Source: Liolophura sinensis (taxonomy: Eukaryota > Mollusca > Polyplacophora > Chitonida > Chitonidae). Taken from it: DNA of 64,000 bases. The DNA is taken from contig NC_088302.1 in assembly GCF_032854445.1 (NCBI RefSeq), positions 40,182,191-40,246,190 of the forward strand. The letters run 5' to 3'. The notes under the pieces were generated by a model that worked only from the letters and a program-made list of their open reading frames with translations, did not search any database and was not told where the DNA came from. Position numbers and translations under genes: made by a program. Shown here one piece after another: positions 11,127-24,300 of the stretch (position 1 is its first letter; every line of letters starts with the position of its first letter).

Positions 11127-14100
11127 CTTTTAGAGCTGTGTGGCTACATTCACTGCATGGGTGAGCTGAATGACACCTATAACAAAGTTGGCAAAACTGG
11201 CCCAAAGTTGGTGTGAAACATTTGTGTGAAACAAACTGTTTGACATGACAATTCACCAGTTTTTCTCTGGACAGTTATTTGTGTCAGTCATAGATGTAAA
11301 GTCATAGACTCTCTTGCCTTGAACAATTGCTTTGAAGCCTGGAAAAGGAAGCGCATTTTAGAGTTTGCATAGTTGTGAAGAATTCTTGGAAAAATACTCA
11401 ACATGGCTGTCAGCCTTACCCTACTCTGTACCTGCTGAATTCTGGCTGTTCTTATTCATGTGAAAATGTGACTAGAATTTGTACAAGGAATATATATTCA
11501 GAATCAAGGACATGTAGAACTTTGTACATGTGCATGTATGTAGAAATGTGGATAATCAGCTGAAAGAACAGACTCCTCTAGGATGGGAGTATTTGATATT
11601 TAGCTGGGCTAATCAGCTGTTATTTAATGACTGATGATGTGTATCATTTGACTGCAATAGAAGCACAGTGTAAACCTGTAAATTTATAGCTGGTCACCTA
11701 CACCATGTGCGAGTACAGTAACGGGGATGCAGATCTGAAATGTACAATTGGACAGGGAGGTACAGTTACATGTAGCTGCAGGGTCCAGATGGGTTATCTC
11801 CCCTGTCACATCACCAGAATCATTTTCACTATACTTGGAGACTTAACAGTTGTTCAGTGGTTTACAGATAACATAGTTCCGTTAGTTTTATCTGCTTTAG
11901 TATTATCACCTAAGCCAGCTGCCCAAAAAGGAAGTTGAAAATGTTAAGCACAAGTGTTGTGTCCATGTATCTACATATTTATGTGTATCCTTAGTGCTGG
12001 TTGTTGTTTAAAAGCGAGCCGGATGGAATCTTGTGTTTTGGCCTGTTTGCTAGTGTTGTACATGTACATGCACTTGTGAGTGGACATTCACAGCACCTTA
12101 AGGGGATATGCCGCTGAAAGAAGTTCATAAATTTTGAGTTGGTTTAGTTAAATAGAAAAATGAGTTGCATGTGACTCCTAGCTAAATTTCCTGGGTCTGT
12201 ATTTTCTGAAAAATGTCAAGAGAGTTACAAGGGGAAATCCGTCACTGGTCTAAACTGTCTGCCAGACGAGATAACACGCAAATGAGGCAGCGCAAAGATT
12301 CTCAAAATGCAACGTTTGCTCATGGATCGCACATGTAAACAGTAGGATACTTTAAAAGTGAATTATAAGTCAAGTAAACCAACTCCGATCTTCCCTTATG
12401 TCGATAATGTTGTAAAAGATATTCGTAATTCCCAGCAATCTGTAAGAGAGTACTGAAGTTACACGGTAGACCGACTGAATATCTCCCATCTTCTAGGCGA
12501 CAAGGGGAGGTAACTGACGAAAGTCATTCACTCTAAATACAGTGACTTGAGTGAGTTGATGGTCATAGGGAAACCCCAAATAAAACTGAAAATGTGATTG
12601 TTCACTCAGTCATATACATGTCAGTAGACATCTGGAAGTCTCAACTTTATGCAGATGATGTCTGAAATAATAGCCGAAGTTTTTCAACGTTCGTGGTATG
12701 TCCCTTTACTTGTCTCGGAAAAACAAAAAGCTGATTTTACATTTTGTTACACTTACATTGACGGGCAGAAAAGGATGTTCACAAATTTGTTAAGAAATCG
12801 TCAGTGCTATAAATTACTACTTCCGTGTTTTTATGCATAATGTTTTATTTTCTTATTAAAATCTCTGCAATATATGTATGTCTGTATTTTAAAAATTTCA
12901 ATTGTCACCATATGACTTGCAAATCTTCAATGAGTGTGAAAGTATTTTGCATCATACTCTCATTTCTGTGCTTGCATGTCTGAGGAATTGTGTGGTCAGT
13001 TTTTATACTGAAGTTGTTGTACAGTCAATTACATGTAAGTTGTATGTCAGCTAATATTAATTTCTGAATATGTTAAATGTGCACTCCTGACTTAAAATTC
13101 ACATCTGGGCTTCAGTTGCGGTTGTCTCCTTTTATATAGGTAGCTTACACATGATGTGTGTTGTGTGAACTGGCAGATTTCTTTTTTTTTTTTTTAACAC
13201 TTATAAATACCACATTGTTCAGTGAATTATATATTCGCTGTAACTGCTGAAGGTCAGACAGGAGATACAAATGTACAGTATGTGTGTATGCCATTCTGAT
13301 AAACAAATGGAAGGAGGAAGTAATTTACACATTTTGATTCATCGACTTGTACATTTTCATCTGTGCTGGCATGTTTATAATAGTGAAACATTCAAACAGT
13401 TTAATTATACAGTGCTGCAGTATAATATTCGCATATATATGAAAATTTCTCGAGTACAAAGTTAAACACCAATCAGTCAGATAAATACATGTACCTATAA
13501 GTAAATTTAACTCTTTAGATGAGTACATGTGTATATGTAGATGTCTTTATATAGATGGCTGATAGTGTTACCTACTTAAAAGGTTTGTACATTTTGTGGA
13601 TGATCAATAATTTACTGCTTTTTTAAGATATGTTTTTATAACAGATTATTGACAAATTCGGTAGAATGAAATTATCCTTCTGTTTATTTTAAAGCAATCA
13701 AAACTTGAACCCTAAGGTACTATTCTTGTGCATAAAAAAAACCCATGAGTATTATTGGTCATTGTTGATATACAGTATATACAGTGTACTATGTAAATTG
13801 GAGAGTGGCACATGGGTTGGAAGATCTATTCTCATCATTGTCTTCTTTGTTGTGAACTTGTGAAAATTACTTTGCCGTCTTCCAGTTTTTGCTGTTGATA
13901 TGATTTTGTGTTCATTTTCGTCATTTTCACTAATTTTACGGTACGATATATACATGTAAATGTACAGTTATCTAAACATGTCATAACCATGTGTTCATTT
14001 CCCCTCGCATAGTCATGTACTTAAATCCCAAGGAGTTGCCTTAACCAACTTGCAACATGTACATGTAGTATTAAATTTCGTGGATTTAATTAAAGCATTA

Positions 14101-15770
14101 ATGATGCCAGTATTTCCTGCCAGTGGACCTGTTACGAGTCTTTTTGAGGGTCTCCCATTCATTACAAGTCTAATTCTGCCTTGATCGTGTTGTTAGACAG
14201 AAGTCCTGGTTGATCATTTCCTTAAGATCTTCCTGACATTTAGTAGAGGATCAGCTGTTAAAACTATGGTCATCGTTGATACCACGACTCTTGAGCCCAT
14301 ATTCCACAAAGCCAGATTTGAGTTCAGTCAAAATTTGACATTTCATTAATATGCTTATTTTTGGAACCCATGCTCATGTAGGTGTTGAAATTGGAAACAC
14401 ATGAGAAAGTTTATGTTGTGACATATATGTTCCAATTTAGACACCGTGAGTTGTAAAGTATGCATCATGTGGAAACTTACCCATGTAAATGTGCGCGAAA
14501 AATTAAAGGAACCTTGGACTATACGTGCATATTTACAGCAGTTAAGCTATAGGGCATGTCTTGAGTTGCTATGGTAGTTACAATGAACTGTCATAGTTGT
14601 ATGGAATTGGATTTGACTAAAAACTTCTGTCAACCTTGTATGGGACATTCGTTTACAGGTGACATATATTTTGCACCAATATTTTTTCTTTAATGATAGT
14701 CTTAAATTATGTAACCTTATATTACTGTTAATTAGTAAATCTTAACTTATTTCAGCTTGCCCCTGCTTTTTACATCAAAAGTATATACCCACTATTCCAT
14801 AGACATCATACTGCCCGTGAACTGAAGTGTTTGTAACTCTACTGGTCACTATAAGTGTTAGGTTAATCCTGTGGTACTGATTGTGTACTGTTAACTGTTT
14901 GTTGTAATCAGGGCTTCTCATAACCCTATATATTGTTGGCTGTCAACTACTGTTTGGCTGTTTATTGTTTGATATTGTTAATACTTGTATACCTATAGTA
15001 TGAACCCATTGTAGCTGATGGCAGCATTCCTATCTCTTTCATTTGCTATTCCTCAGCCTATAATAATTTACATGCATGTTACTTTGTTTTTTTTTTTTTT
15101 GGACGGATTTATTTTTTGTTATATAGTTTTAAGAAAAGTAGAAAGATGAAAGAAAAAACTGGAATGTTGAAAATTATGATTTTGAAAGTGGGCATCCTTT
15201 TTAAAGGAAGTATTTTTCTTATGGTAACCAAAAAACCATTACTGTTTATTGAACACTAAGACAAGGTTGTTGTTTGGTTAGTTTGTGTATTTATGACCGC
15301 TCTGTGTACACACCACAAACCAGTCGCTCTATCTAAATGTGTGTGGTAACTCTAACATTGTCTATCATGCATCTACATGTGCATCATATAATAAATTGAT
15401 GCTTGACTTCAAAGTGCTCTTTTAGTTTTTATCTCCCTTTATACAGTTCTTACCTTATTCTATATACCAGCGCAGTACAGGAGACAGTCAGGAGCCTGTG
15501 CTGGCTATTAAGGAGGAACATGACAAGCGTAGTTAATGCCAAACATCTCTAAATGTCGCTAGGGTGGTCACTTTTTGGGCATATTTTATCATGGACCAGA
15601 GTGTTAATTTACCTCTATTATGGATTCATTTTAACAAGAGGCATGGTTTCACCTGTTACATACATTTGCCAGCTACACATATCACACTGTTATCTCATAT
15701 ACTGCAGGTGTAATCTTTGATATCCCATTTGTTAAAATGGGGACCGACCCCGACAACACAGTTGGGTCAA
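11127..15770. other. Intergenic sequence between the convergent genes, part 1
   Basis: No exon of either gene and no recognised family. It holds T-runs near 13183 and 15090 and a short R1 fragment at 13449-13486. 15471-15536 has a good polypyrimidine-AG followed by a 21-codon open stretch and stop, discussed as a weak alternative-exon candidate. Confidence 0.5.
13449..13486 (+). repeat. R1 SINE 3'-end fragment
   Basis: A word like CTCGAGTACAAAGTTAAACACC followed by AATCAGTCAGATAAATA matches only the last part of the R1 family (GAGTACGGCGTAAAACACC then AATCAAATAAATA). Confidence 0.5.
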
Positions 15771-16075
15771 CTGTCCTGAGTCGAGTCACACCTAAGACCT
15801 TAAAACAGGAAGTTGTAACTTCCTCGCTCGGCGTTCAGCATGAAGCGGATAGTGCAACGACTGGTTGGCCCGTATCCATGTAATGGCTCGGGTGGGGCAG
15901 CTTACTTGTCTTCGGTGAGTCGTCTCAATGAAGCAGCACTAGATAAAGGTGGGGTGGAAATCGGTCCTGCAGCAAGGAGGCACATTACATGCAATCTAAC
16001 AACGCCTTCGTCATCATATGACTGCAAAAATTGTTAAGTACGACGTTCAACCGCAAGTACTCACTCACTCAGTTC
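15770..16075 (+). repeat. R4 dispersed repeat ending in ACTCACTCACTCA
   Basis: Structured element ending TCATCATATGACTGCAAAAA, TTGTTAAGTACGACGTTCAA and then an ACTCACTCACTCA tail. That tail style is typical of molluscan SINE/MITE-like repeats (knowledge from other genomes, not checked here). The overlapping 65-residue open frame at 15840 is part of the repeat. Confidence 0.55.
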
Positions 16076-19000
16076 AACATGGGAAATTAACTTAATGAGG
16101 GGCATGAGGGCAATACGACCCAAACTTTTTGCCGGATGTACATGTAACGGCTAAGTGCAAAATATGCAGCCATCCGATCTGGCTTAGGATTGATGTGACA
16201 TTGTCCTACGTTATTTATTTATTCCACAATTCTCTTCAGCACTGCCATTCTCATACAGAGCTTTCAAGATTTCCCTGTTTTGTTCTCTTGGCCTTGGTGA
16301 CAGGAGCAGTCAAAGAAGCTCTCAGGTCTCATGTCTGGGGATTACCTTGGGTACATTCTGTTCTGAATTGTACAGAATGGAAACTTTTTGAATATCATAC
16401 TGAACAAGTCTAGAAGAAAAATAAATTTTATGCCTGCATGATTGACTTTATGTGAGGGCAGTCAGTTTCTGTTTGTTTGTGACTGGGGTTTAATGTTGTT
16501 ACAGCCGAATCCCCATCATATAACGACTGCTTCTGGCAACAAGTCTGATCCGGAGTACCAACACATGTACAGTGCTGCCTCACTGATACAAACAGGAGGC
16601 CCTATTCAGTCACATTCACATTACACTGGCAATGGGTACTAGTACTCGCTTTACTCCTCTAAAGGAAGGTAGTATCAAGCTTAGCAATTTTAACATCTTA
16701 CTTTATATGAATCGATTTGGGATTAAACCCCAGTATACAGCTACAGCTTAAGATGTTCCATCCATTGCAGACAGTCGGTCATTTGTACCATTTTTTTTTT
16801 AAACTATAGTTTAAACACCATACACAAGACGCCGGCAGTCAGTTCTGTAAACAGAGAAAACTAGGGTAATCGCCAATCTTCAGCAAGCTAATGACAAACT
16901 TTCACCCGTGATATACAAATATGTAGACCATACTGGTGGAGACAATGGGTCATTAATGAGTGGTAGACTGCGCAAATACGAGTATAAACCACTTTTTGTC
17001 ACAAGATCACACAGAAACCATGGACGGATAGATTGGCTGAATCTACAAATTGCCGGCTTAAGCAACCTCATTGGGGCTTCAGAGTCACTGTGCTGTGCAG
17101 AGGACACTAACCACTCGGGTCAGTGGCCCAGGTATTAAAAGGCATCTAAACACCACCAAAAACATTTTCCTGTAATGATACTATAGCTATATCAGCAACA
17201 TATACACAGGGAACACAATGAAGACATATACATGTATGCAGTATTCATTATTTCTATATTTCTGACATTTATTTTGCAGTTTATAGCATGTCACAATTTA
17301 TCACCATGGCAACAGAAATATATAAACATCTCAATTATTAATTGTCTGATACAAAATGAGAGATAGATTTTTGCTTTCTGCCCAATGAAGACAACAATAT
17401 AGTCTATACTACATGTATGACATGTATCAGTAGGATTTCCTTAGGTTCTAATATGCGTGCTGGTTGGCTGAGCTGAATCACAAACAATAATCTATCTCAT
17501 TACGAAACGGTCATGTGTTAGATGTGTTTATAGTAATGCAGCCAATATATATGTATGCCATAAAACACATAAAATGGACAAGAATTACATGAGCCTCTAA
17601 TGATTGCACTCGTCCGTCATGTAAGACTACACCAACTTGGAGATTTTTTACAGCATGATTTTTTTTACAGTTTGTTAACTCGTCCCACATTTAGCAAGGC
17701 TTTTTTATTCTTCTTGCAGTACATGTGCCCTTGAAACACCCAAATGGGCACCAGTGAGTTTTCCAGAATTAGTTTTTGCATTCTATTCATTTATCTATTG
17801 ATATACTGCCATGATCTCCCAAGCATCATACGTACAAATTAAAAAAAGTTCCATTATACAATTCTAAAGTGTTCGCACCATTTCCACTAACAGCAACATC
17901 CATATCTGCAATTAGCTATACTGGAATTGATCATTACTCATCTTGCAGTACACTGTCTACATATTAAGATGTCTACATATTAAGATTATGGTCAGGCAGA
18001 TCGTCTTTTTGTTGTAATAACAGTGTGATTGTGGGTGTTGATGCAGAGACCATGAGCTTTTCAATCCTGTATGTAAATTTGTAAAGTATGCAGAATTGTG
18101 AAATATATTGATTTGTGAGCACTTAAGGCTCTGCAAATATCTTTTTTATATATTCTAAACGCAATCAAGCAGTAAAGCAGAATCATATATCACAGACTGA
18201 TAAACGATAAAGAAACAAAACAAAACATGATGTGTGACTGATCTAAGTATATTAAGGGGGGGGGGGATGGTTTGCTGTATATATATATAGTGCATTGCAT
18301 TACAATACGTTTTTTATCTTCTATAGTTCTTTTCTTTTTGTTAATGACACATGAAACATGTCACAATAAATAATACAATGTTCTTATTTTCTACAGCCTT
18401 TAAACATAGTGAGCAAAGTTTATGTCATTGCTTAGCACAGCAAGCACAGTGATACACGTAAATTGAATACATCACATTCTCATCATTTACATATTAATAG
18501 TGACTTCGGGAGCATGTTAACCTGTATAAGCAAATCTTTATGTAGCAGGCATGACCCAAAACAGTAACAATCTGTTCTGAACTAAACATCTGGAAATCTT
18601 TGAGTGTAATGTATACACTCTTAAAAGTTGACTTCTAACTCGTAATATTCCACATCATGTACACGAACAACTTTCATGAATTTCAGTTTTTGTTTTCTCT
18701 TCATAGCCTTTCTCTGAACTGCAGAGGTCATTTTTTTTTTCACAACTTTTGAAAGCAACCCCCAGAACTTGAAGAGACCTACTGATTCAAGCCAATATCA
18801 CACATTCTGAATACCTGATTTCAGTTCAACTGGGATTTTTGTAAATAAGTACGTTTCTTAAACATTTATACTAAATGAGAACTAGCTCTCTTAAAGAGAT
18901 ACAGTCAATTCATTCTAAACAAAAAGCTACTTTGAGATTTAATACTAATCATACAAAGTAAAAGAACAAGAACCATTTTTCTTTACATTTACTTTTCTGT

Positions 19001-19222
19001 TACTAAACTTCAGTAACTCTATTAAAGAATGTGTACATTTACACAGGCTAAGGTAACACTGAACAGCTTTTCAGAGATTTCTACATTAAAGGCTACATTT
19101 ATGGACATGTTAAACATGTCAAACAGAACGTTCAGATATGTTTCACATACACAGGTATATATTGCACCAAAGAGAGTAAAAAAGTCCAGCCGTGACCATT
19201 CAGTCATGTGTAATAACCTCCC
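16076..19222. other. Intergenic sequence between the convergent genes, part 2
   Basis: A/T-rich, with a G-run at about 18256, a T-run at 16790 and no coding exon that I can support. Parts may be distal 3' UTR of either gene. Confidence 0.5.
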
Positions 19223-19715
19223 GTACATAGTACTACAGATTACATAAATCTCCAGGACACAGTACTACAAATTATATAAATCTCCAGTACACAGTACTAC
19301 AAATTATATAAATCTCCAGTACACAGTACTACAGATTATATAAATCTCCAGTACACAGTACTACAAATTATATAAATATCCAGTACACAGTACTACAGAT
19401 TATATAAATCTCCAGCACACAGTACCACAGATTATAGAAATCTCCAGCACACAGTACTACAGGTTATATAAATCTACAGTACATAGTACTACAGATTATA
19501 TAAATCTCCAGCACACAGTACCACAGATTATATAAATCTCCAGTACACAGTACTACAGATTATATAAATCTCCAGTATACAGTACTACAGATTATATAAA
19601 CCTCCAGTACACAGTACTACAGATTATATAAATCTCCAGTACACAGTACTACAGATTATATAAATCTCCAGCACAAAGTACTACAGATTATATAAATCTC
19701 CAGCACACAGTATAT
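19223..19715. repeat. 32-bp minisatellite, about 15 units
   Basis: The period is 32 bp, with core ACAGTACTACAGATTATATA followed by AATCTCCAGTAC. Units differ by single substitutions (AGATT/AAATT, AGTAC/AGCAC). It lies about 1.4 kb beyond the stop of the minus-strand phosphatase gene, so it may be in a long 3' UTR or just downstream. Unlike the intronic arrays, no flanking coding exon is an obvious source. Confidence 0.9.
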
Positions 19716-20721
19716 GCCTACAGTATTTAGTATATACATGCAGTCAATTCTATAATACATGTATACCATGAGACTTTTTACTCAGAGCTACCTTAAGGCT
19801 CTAATAGAAACATGCACAGTTGTAATGTAATACAACTAAGAGATATACAGGTAACTACATGTATTGTATCAAACCCACAGTATTATAAAATCTCCGAAAC
19901 TGCATATGGCAGACCTTCTATAGATATCTTGTATACAATATCCCTGACATTTGCTTTAATACTACCAAATAGGACACATATATGTATATATTCAATCCTT
20001 AGTGAAGCCAGCCTTAATCTCAGTTCAGCAATGGATATATTGAAATACCTTAAATAACTTTAATAATTAATTACATGATTAGAGTTTTGAATGCCTATCC
20101 ATCCTTTAAAATGCTCTTGTGGTTGCAAATGTTGATCAATACAACAACAGAGGTGGAGGATGGTACAGAGGTAAATCTATAAATCATCACATACATATTG
20201 TGTAAAAGGTTTATAAGCATGTGGAAGGTCAATCTATGGATTATGAGTATGATAAAGAATGCTCCAGCCATATATCAATGAAAAGGAGTCCTGTTAAACA
20301 GGCTGATATAAGGACTGCTAAACTACAATATGAAGACAAAATGTCTTATATCGCAAGAAATGTACCACAAAAATTAATTGAAGTTTAAAATTTGACCTTG
20401 AGATAACCTTATATTTTAAGTTGTGATCAGTGTGCATACAAGCTTGGCCTTCCCTTTGTTAAATTGTAACTTTCTTTGAAACTTTCCTAACACATTAATT
20501 TCCTACATGTATTCTGTATATCGTTCTCAGTTAGAATCTTAATTAATCAGGAGATAAATAGAAATCAAATTAACCTGTTCTGTGCAGGTATTAGCATAAA
20601 GTTAAAAAGCCACATTTGATGGGAATAATTTTTTCCTATAAAAGTTGCAATTACTCAAAAATCCTGATATTTCTAATTTGCTAAAAAGCCTGAACAAAAT
20701 GTTTTAGAACAGTTGTCTCCC

Positions 20722-20727
20722 TTTATT
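20722..20727 (-). promoter_or_regulatory. Candidate polyadenylation signal of the MTMR gene
   Basis: TTTATT on + (AATAAA on -) is the first I see downstream of the stop at 21146, giving a 3' UTR of about 420 nt. Several other AT-rich alternatives exist further on. Confidence 0.3.
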
Positions 20728-20994
20728 CTCTTCCAACATGCAGGTTAAACATTCATGCCTTTCCTAACCACTCTAATATGCATTCATCTCTTAAATGTTG
20801 GTCAATCAGACAAGCTAGGCTTGATATTTCTTTGATACTGATTAATCAGTCACCAGTAATATGAGTAATGCCAGCCAGACACTAACATATGTAATGGCTT
20901 TTCTTAACAAAACACATACTAGTACATTAGTCAATATTAGTACTCATCAATACAAGTACATTGTAATACAACTCTCACATATACAAGTGCATGT

Positions 20995-21040
20995 ATCTAT
21001 ATATAGATATATATATATATATATGTCTATATATACACAC
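20995..21040. repeat. TA-rich microsatellite
   Basis: Imperfect (TA)n/(GATATA)n tract, probably within the 3' UTR or downstream of the phosphatase gene. Confidence 0.8.
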
Positions 21041-21145
21041 AGAATAAACAGAAATTCCTGTCACATATATACTGATATACATAAAGCAACAGGTCACAGC
21101 GTGATAAAGTCGGAATAATTTACAGCTAGTGAGCGTAGGACTATA

Positions 21146-21310
21146 CTAGCTGGGGAAGCTCGATGGAAACTCCATAGATGGTGATCTCTTTACCTCCAGG
21201 TAGCAGGGCTTACAGACGGGCACGGGCCGTTGAGAGTAGTGGCCAGGCAGCGGGATGTGGCGCGCGATGCAGCGAGTGCAGAACACCTCACCGCATTTCC
21301 AACAGTGGTA
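21146..21310 (-). CDS. MTMR6: MTMR terminal exon: second half of the FYVE-like finger
   Basis: Acceptor CATTGCAG on the minus strand, phase 0; 54 codons and TAG (21146-21148). It starts [14 protein letters not shown] and continues to PVPVCKPCY, supplying six of the eight zinc-ligand cysteines; the first two (CNC) are at the end of the upstream exon. The tail [14 protein letters not shown] is short. Classical PI3P-binding positions are altered (RKYHCW instead of RRHHCR, PVC instead of RVC), so lipid binding is doubtful. Confidence 0.9.
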   Translation of the reverse strand, partial: YHCWKCGEVFCTRCIARHIPLPGHYSQRPVPVCKPCYLEVKRSPSMEFPSSFPS

Positions 21311-24300
21311 CTGCAATGAGAAGCAAAACAGGCACACATCAGCAGACTGGTCTAAACAGATGACAAAATCACAAATATACAACTTACATATCACTGTACA
21401 ACATTGTGTGTCAAATCCATTAAGTAAACAACTTACCTCAGCCTCTCCAGCACAACCTTGTGTTCATCAAACTCATTTCAAAGTTAGATTTAGTAGACCC
21501 TCCTGATACTGACTTCTAGCTAACTTCTGGTCTAAACTATGCAATGACATCTTCCTCAACATTCGTACTTTGGTACTGTACACTAATGTCTGCAGCTCAT
21601 CTCACTGGCCAATACATGGAAACAGGTATTCAATGAGAAGAATAACTGATGGACTCGGAGTGTGCATTAAGACAGATCAAGTAAGTGGCAAATCATTTAT
21701 TTATTGGAATGATTAGTGTTTTACACCTTACTGAAGAATATTTCACTGATACAACGGAGGCCAGCATTATGATGGGAGGGAACCAAGCAGAGCCCTGGGG
21801 AACCCACGACCATCTGCAGGATGCAGCCATACCTTCCCATGTACGGCCAAAGAAGAGGCCAGCATGAGCTAGACTTGAACTCACAGTGACCCCAGTAGTC
21901 GGTGGCTCCTGGGTCATTGTGCCGGATACAAGTAAATCAACATGGTAATTGGCTACTTTATGTATACAAAACTTTTATTTTGAGAATGGTGAGCACATTT
22001 AGTTCCCATAGACTTTGACGTCTCCATTAACATAAATGTTTCACATATTTGACAACAGATCACATTGGTAAGGCCTAAAAGCTGCATGGTTCATATCAGG
22101 AATGGTCTTGAAGCAAAGCCACACATCACAAAAGCACTGGATACGAGGGTAACTACTGGTGTTCAAAAGGGTAGGAGAATCAGTTAAGTAACAAACACAC
22201 CTAATATGGAACTGAATTAGAAGGGAAACACACTTCAGACATGTGACAAGCAAAGAAACAGTTTCTTACGGAAAGTTTTTGCTTAAAGAATTAGATCCAC
22301 AGTCACCATTTATTCGTAATTACCTGCCCCTGTATATATTGAACCCAAAACTGTTAAAGGTAGGTACATATGTCATATTAGAAAGTGGATAAAGTAACAG
22401 TATTATCCTTAATAGGGATTACACTTTCTGAATATAGCACAGATTCCAGTGCTGAAATTTGGCTGAGACCACTGCAGGTTTCGAACCAGCGACCTCAGAG
22501 TCAGGCACCAAATCGCCAGCAATATCTGATATATTCACCTAAGGGAGTGACGTCATATGTGATCATCAGAGGGGTAATGTATGTTCGCTGTAAAGTCTAA
22601 CGGTCAACTACCTTCTACATGTATTTGTTTTTGGAAGGCCTGTTGGTCGAGCAGTCTAGACAGTTGACATAGCTGGCGATTTGGTGCCTGACTCTGATGT
22701 GGCTGGTTCAAAACCCGCAGTGGTCTCAGCCAAATTTTAGCACCAGAATGGGTTCAAATTGATATGGCATTGTATCTGCTTCTATGTAACTAGAATCCAT
22801 TTCAAAAATGACATTGCTTTGATACAAATTCTCAGGTTATAGACCTGCTAGACTTGGGGTTGGCCATCTCTAACTCACATGCCGAGCTGTAATGGGCGAC
22901 CGGAAGAAGAGCGGCCAGGGCAGTAGATCTATTGTTTTAGTGGATTTAAAGGCATTATTACGTTTCCTAGAAGCCATCCCAGTAATATACTGTTTAAACG
23001 GGTTATAATCTTTATAATTTGGGCCAGGAGTTAAATCTGGACTCTAATCCTTTAAGAAATATCTGATTAAAACCTTATCTACCACAGGTACCGCACCATG
23101 GAAATCAGATATCCTCAGGTCTGAGTTCAATGACCTCTCCTGGTCATCCAACCACAGTGCTATCCATAAAGGTCAGTGAAAGGTCCCAGACATGCTTACT
23201 CCAAATGCACATCTTACAAATATAATTATACAACTTGATTTCATACGTTAAGCACCAAATAGAATTTTTGGACTGTACAACGGACATCAGATTTGTCAGG
23301 TACTAAACAATCTGAGTGGTTTAAACCTGCAGCAGAAGCAGTCAGAGCTGAATTTGAACATGTGCTTTCCTTGATCAACTGCCAGGAAGTCACTGTAAGT
23401 GAATGCTAATAAATTTGTCATTTTCCTGTATGCCGAATCATCCAGATTAGACATTAGTAAAGCATGTACAATGCATACTAAATGGTAACTAGTTATAATT
23501 GTTTATTGTTCACATTTACCCTTTTATAAACCTATCACACAGTATCTAGTTGTGATGAAAAGGAAACAACAAAATACTGAAGATAACATATAGTGTATAT
23601 ATAAATGCTCTGCATACATGTACATCCTACACCAATATGACCTGCAAGCAGAATACCGACACCAAAACATGGTAACAATAACAACACAACACACAGCTTG
23701 CATGCAGAGGGGTAAAAAGCTGGAGCTTGCCTTTCGGGAGAAGTGGTCGAACGGTGCAGCACAGTTACACTGGCGAACATTCCTGAACGCCCTCCAGTCT
23801 ATGGCGACAGTTTTAAGCTCGGCCAGCAACTGGTCGATTGTTAGGGTTCCTACGTGGTTAGCGTTCACATGCAGCTCATGTATACTAGATGATCCATCCT
23901 CTATACCTGATCGGGACATCTGTGAGCTGGACTCATCGAAGCCGGACTCGGAGTCGCTTAGCTTCAAGTGGTTCTTCACCCCACCCGAGTCCCCCACGTA
24001 AAGTTTGGACACAGCCGAGCTGGGCGCGTCTCCATTGGGAGTGTCTTTATGCTCAGTGCCTGTAACACTTTTGCCATCATAGTTTGTTTTCTGGGGCAAC
24101 ATGCTGTCATCCAGTGCTCCGGAGAGAATGCCGTCTAATGAATCAACGGACAAGAAACCCTGCAGTTTCTTCTGGATTGTCTCCTCAGACTTGCCCAGTA
24201 ACTTACAGATCTGCGTAACTCGCTGTAAAACATAAATATAACCATGCAAATGATACAGAAATGAGTTCTATGACATTATTTAGAGAAGTACAAACCATAT

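Larger units (their letters stand above)
21311..23730 (-). other. MTMR intron with a GC donor, splitting the FYVE finger
   Basis: Minus-strand boundaries are AAAG|GCAAGC and TTGCAG|TACC, phase 0. GC-AG introns with an AG|GCAAG context are the best-known non-canonical U2 class. It contains an R1 SINE (21690-21925), an inverted R2 SINE pair (22400-22745), and no other exon. Confidence 0.85.

Noticed and set aside
10909-11216. Two overlapping + strand frames rich in Cys/Val/Trp (VDMFAVW-like)
   Set aside because: Translation of the 17-bp minisatellite in two frames.
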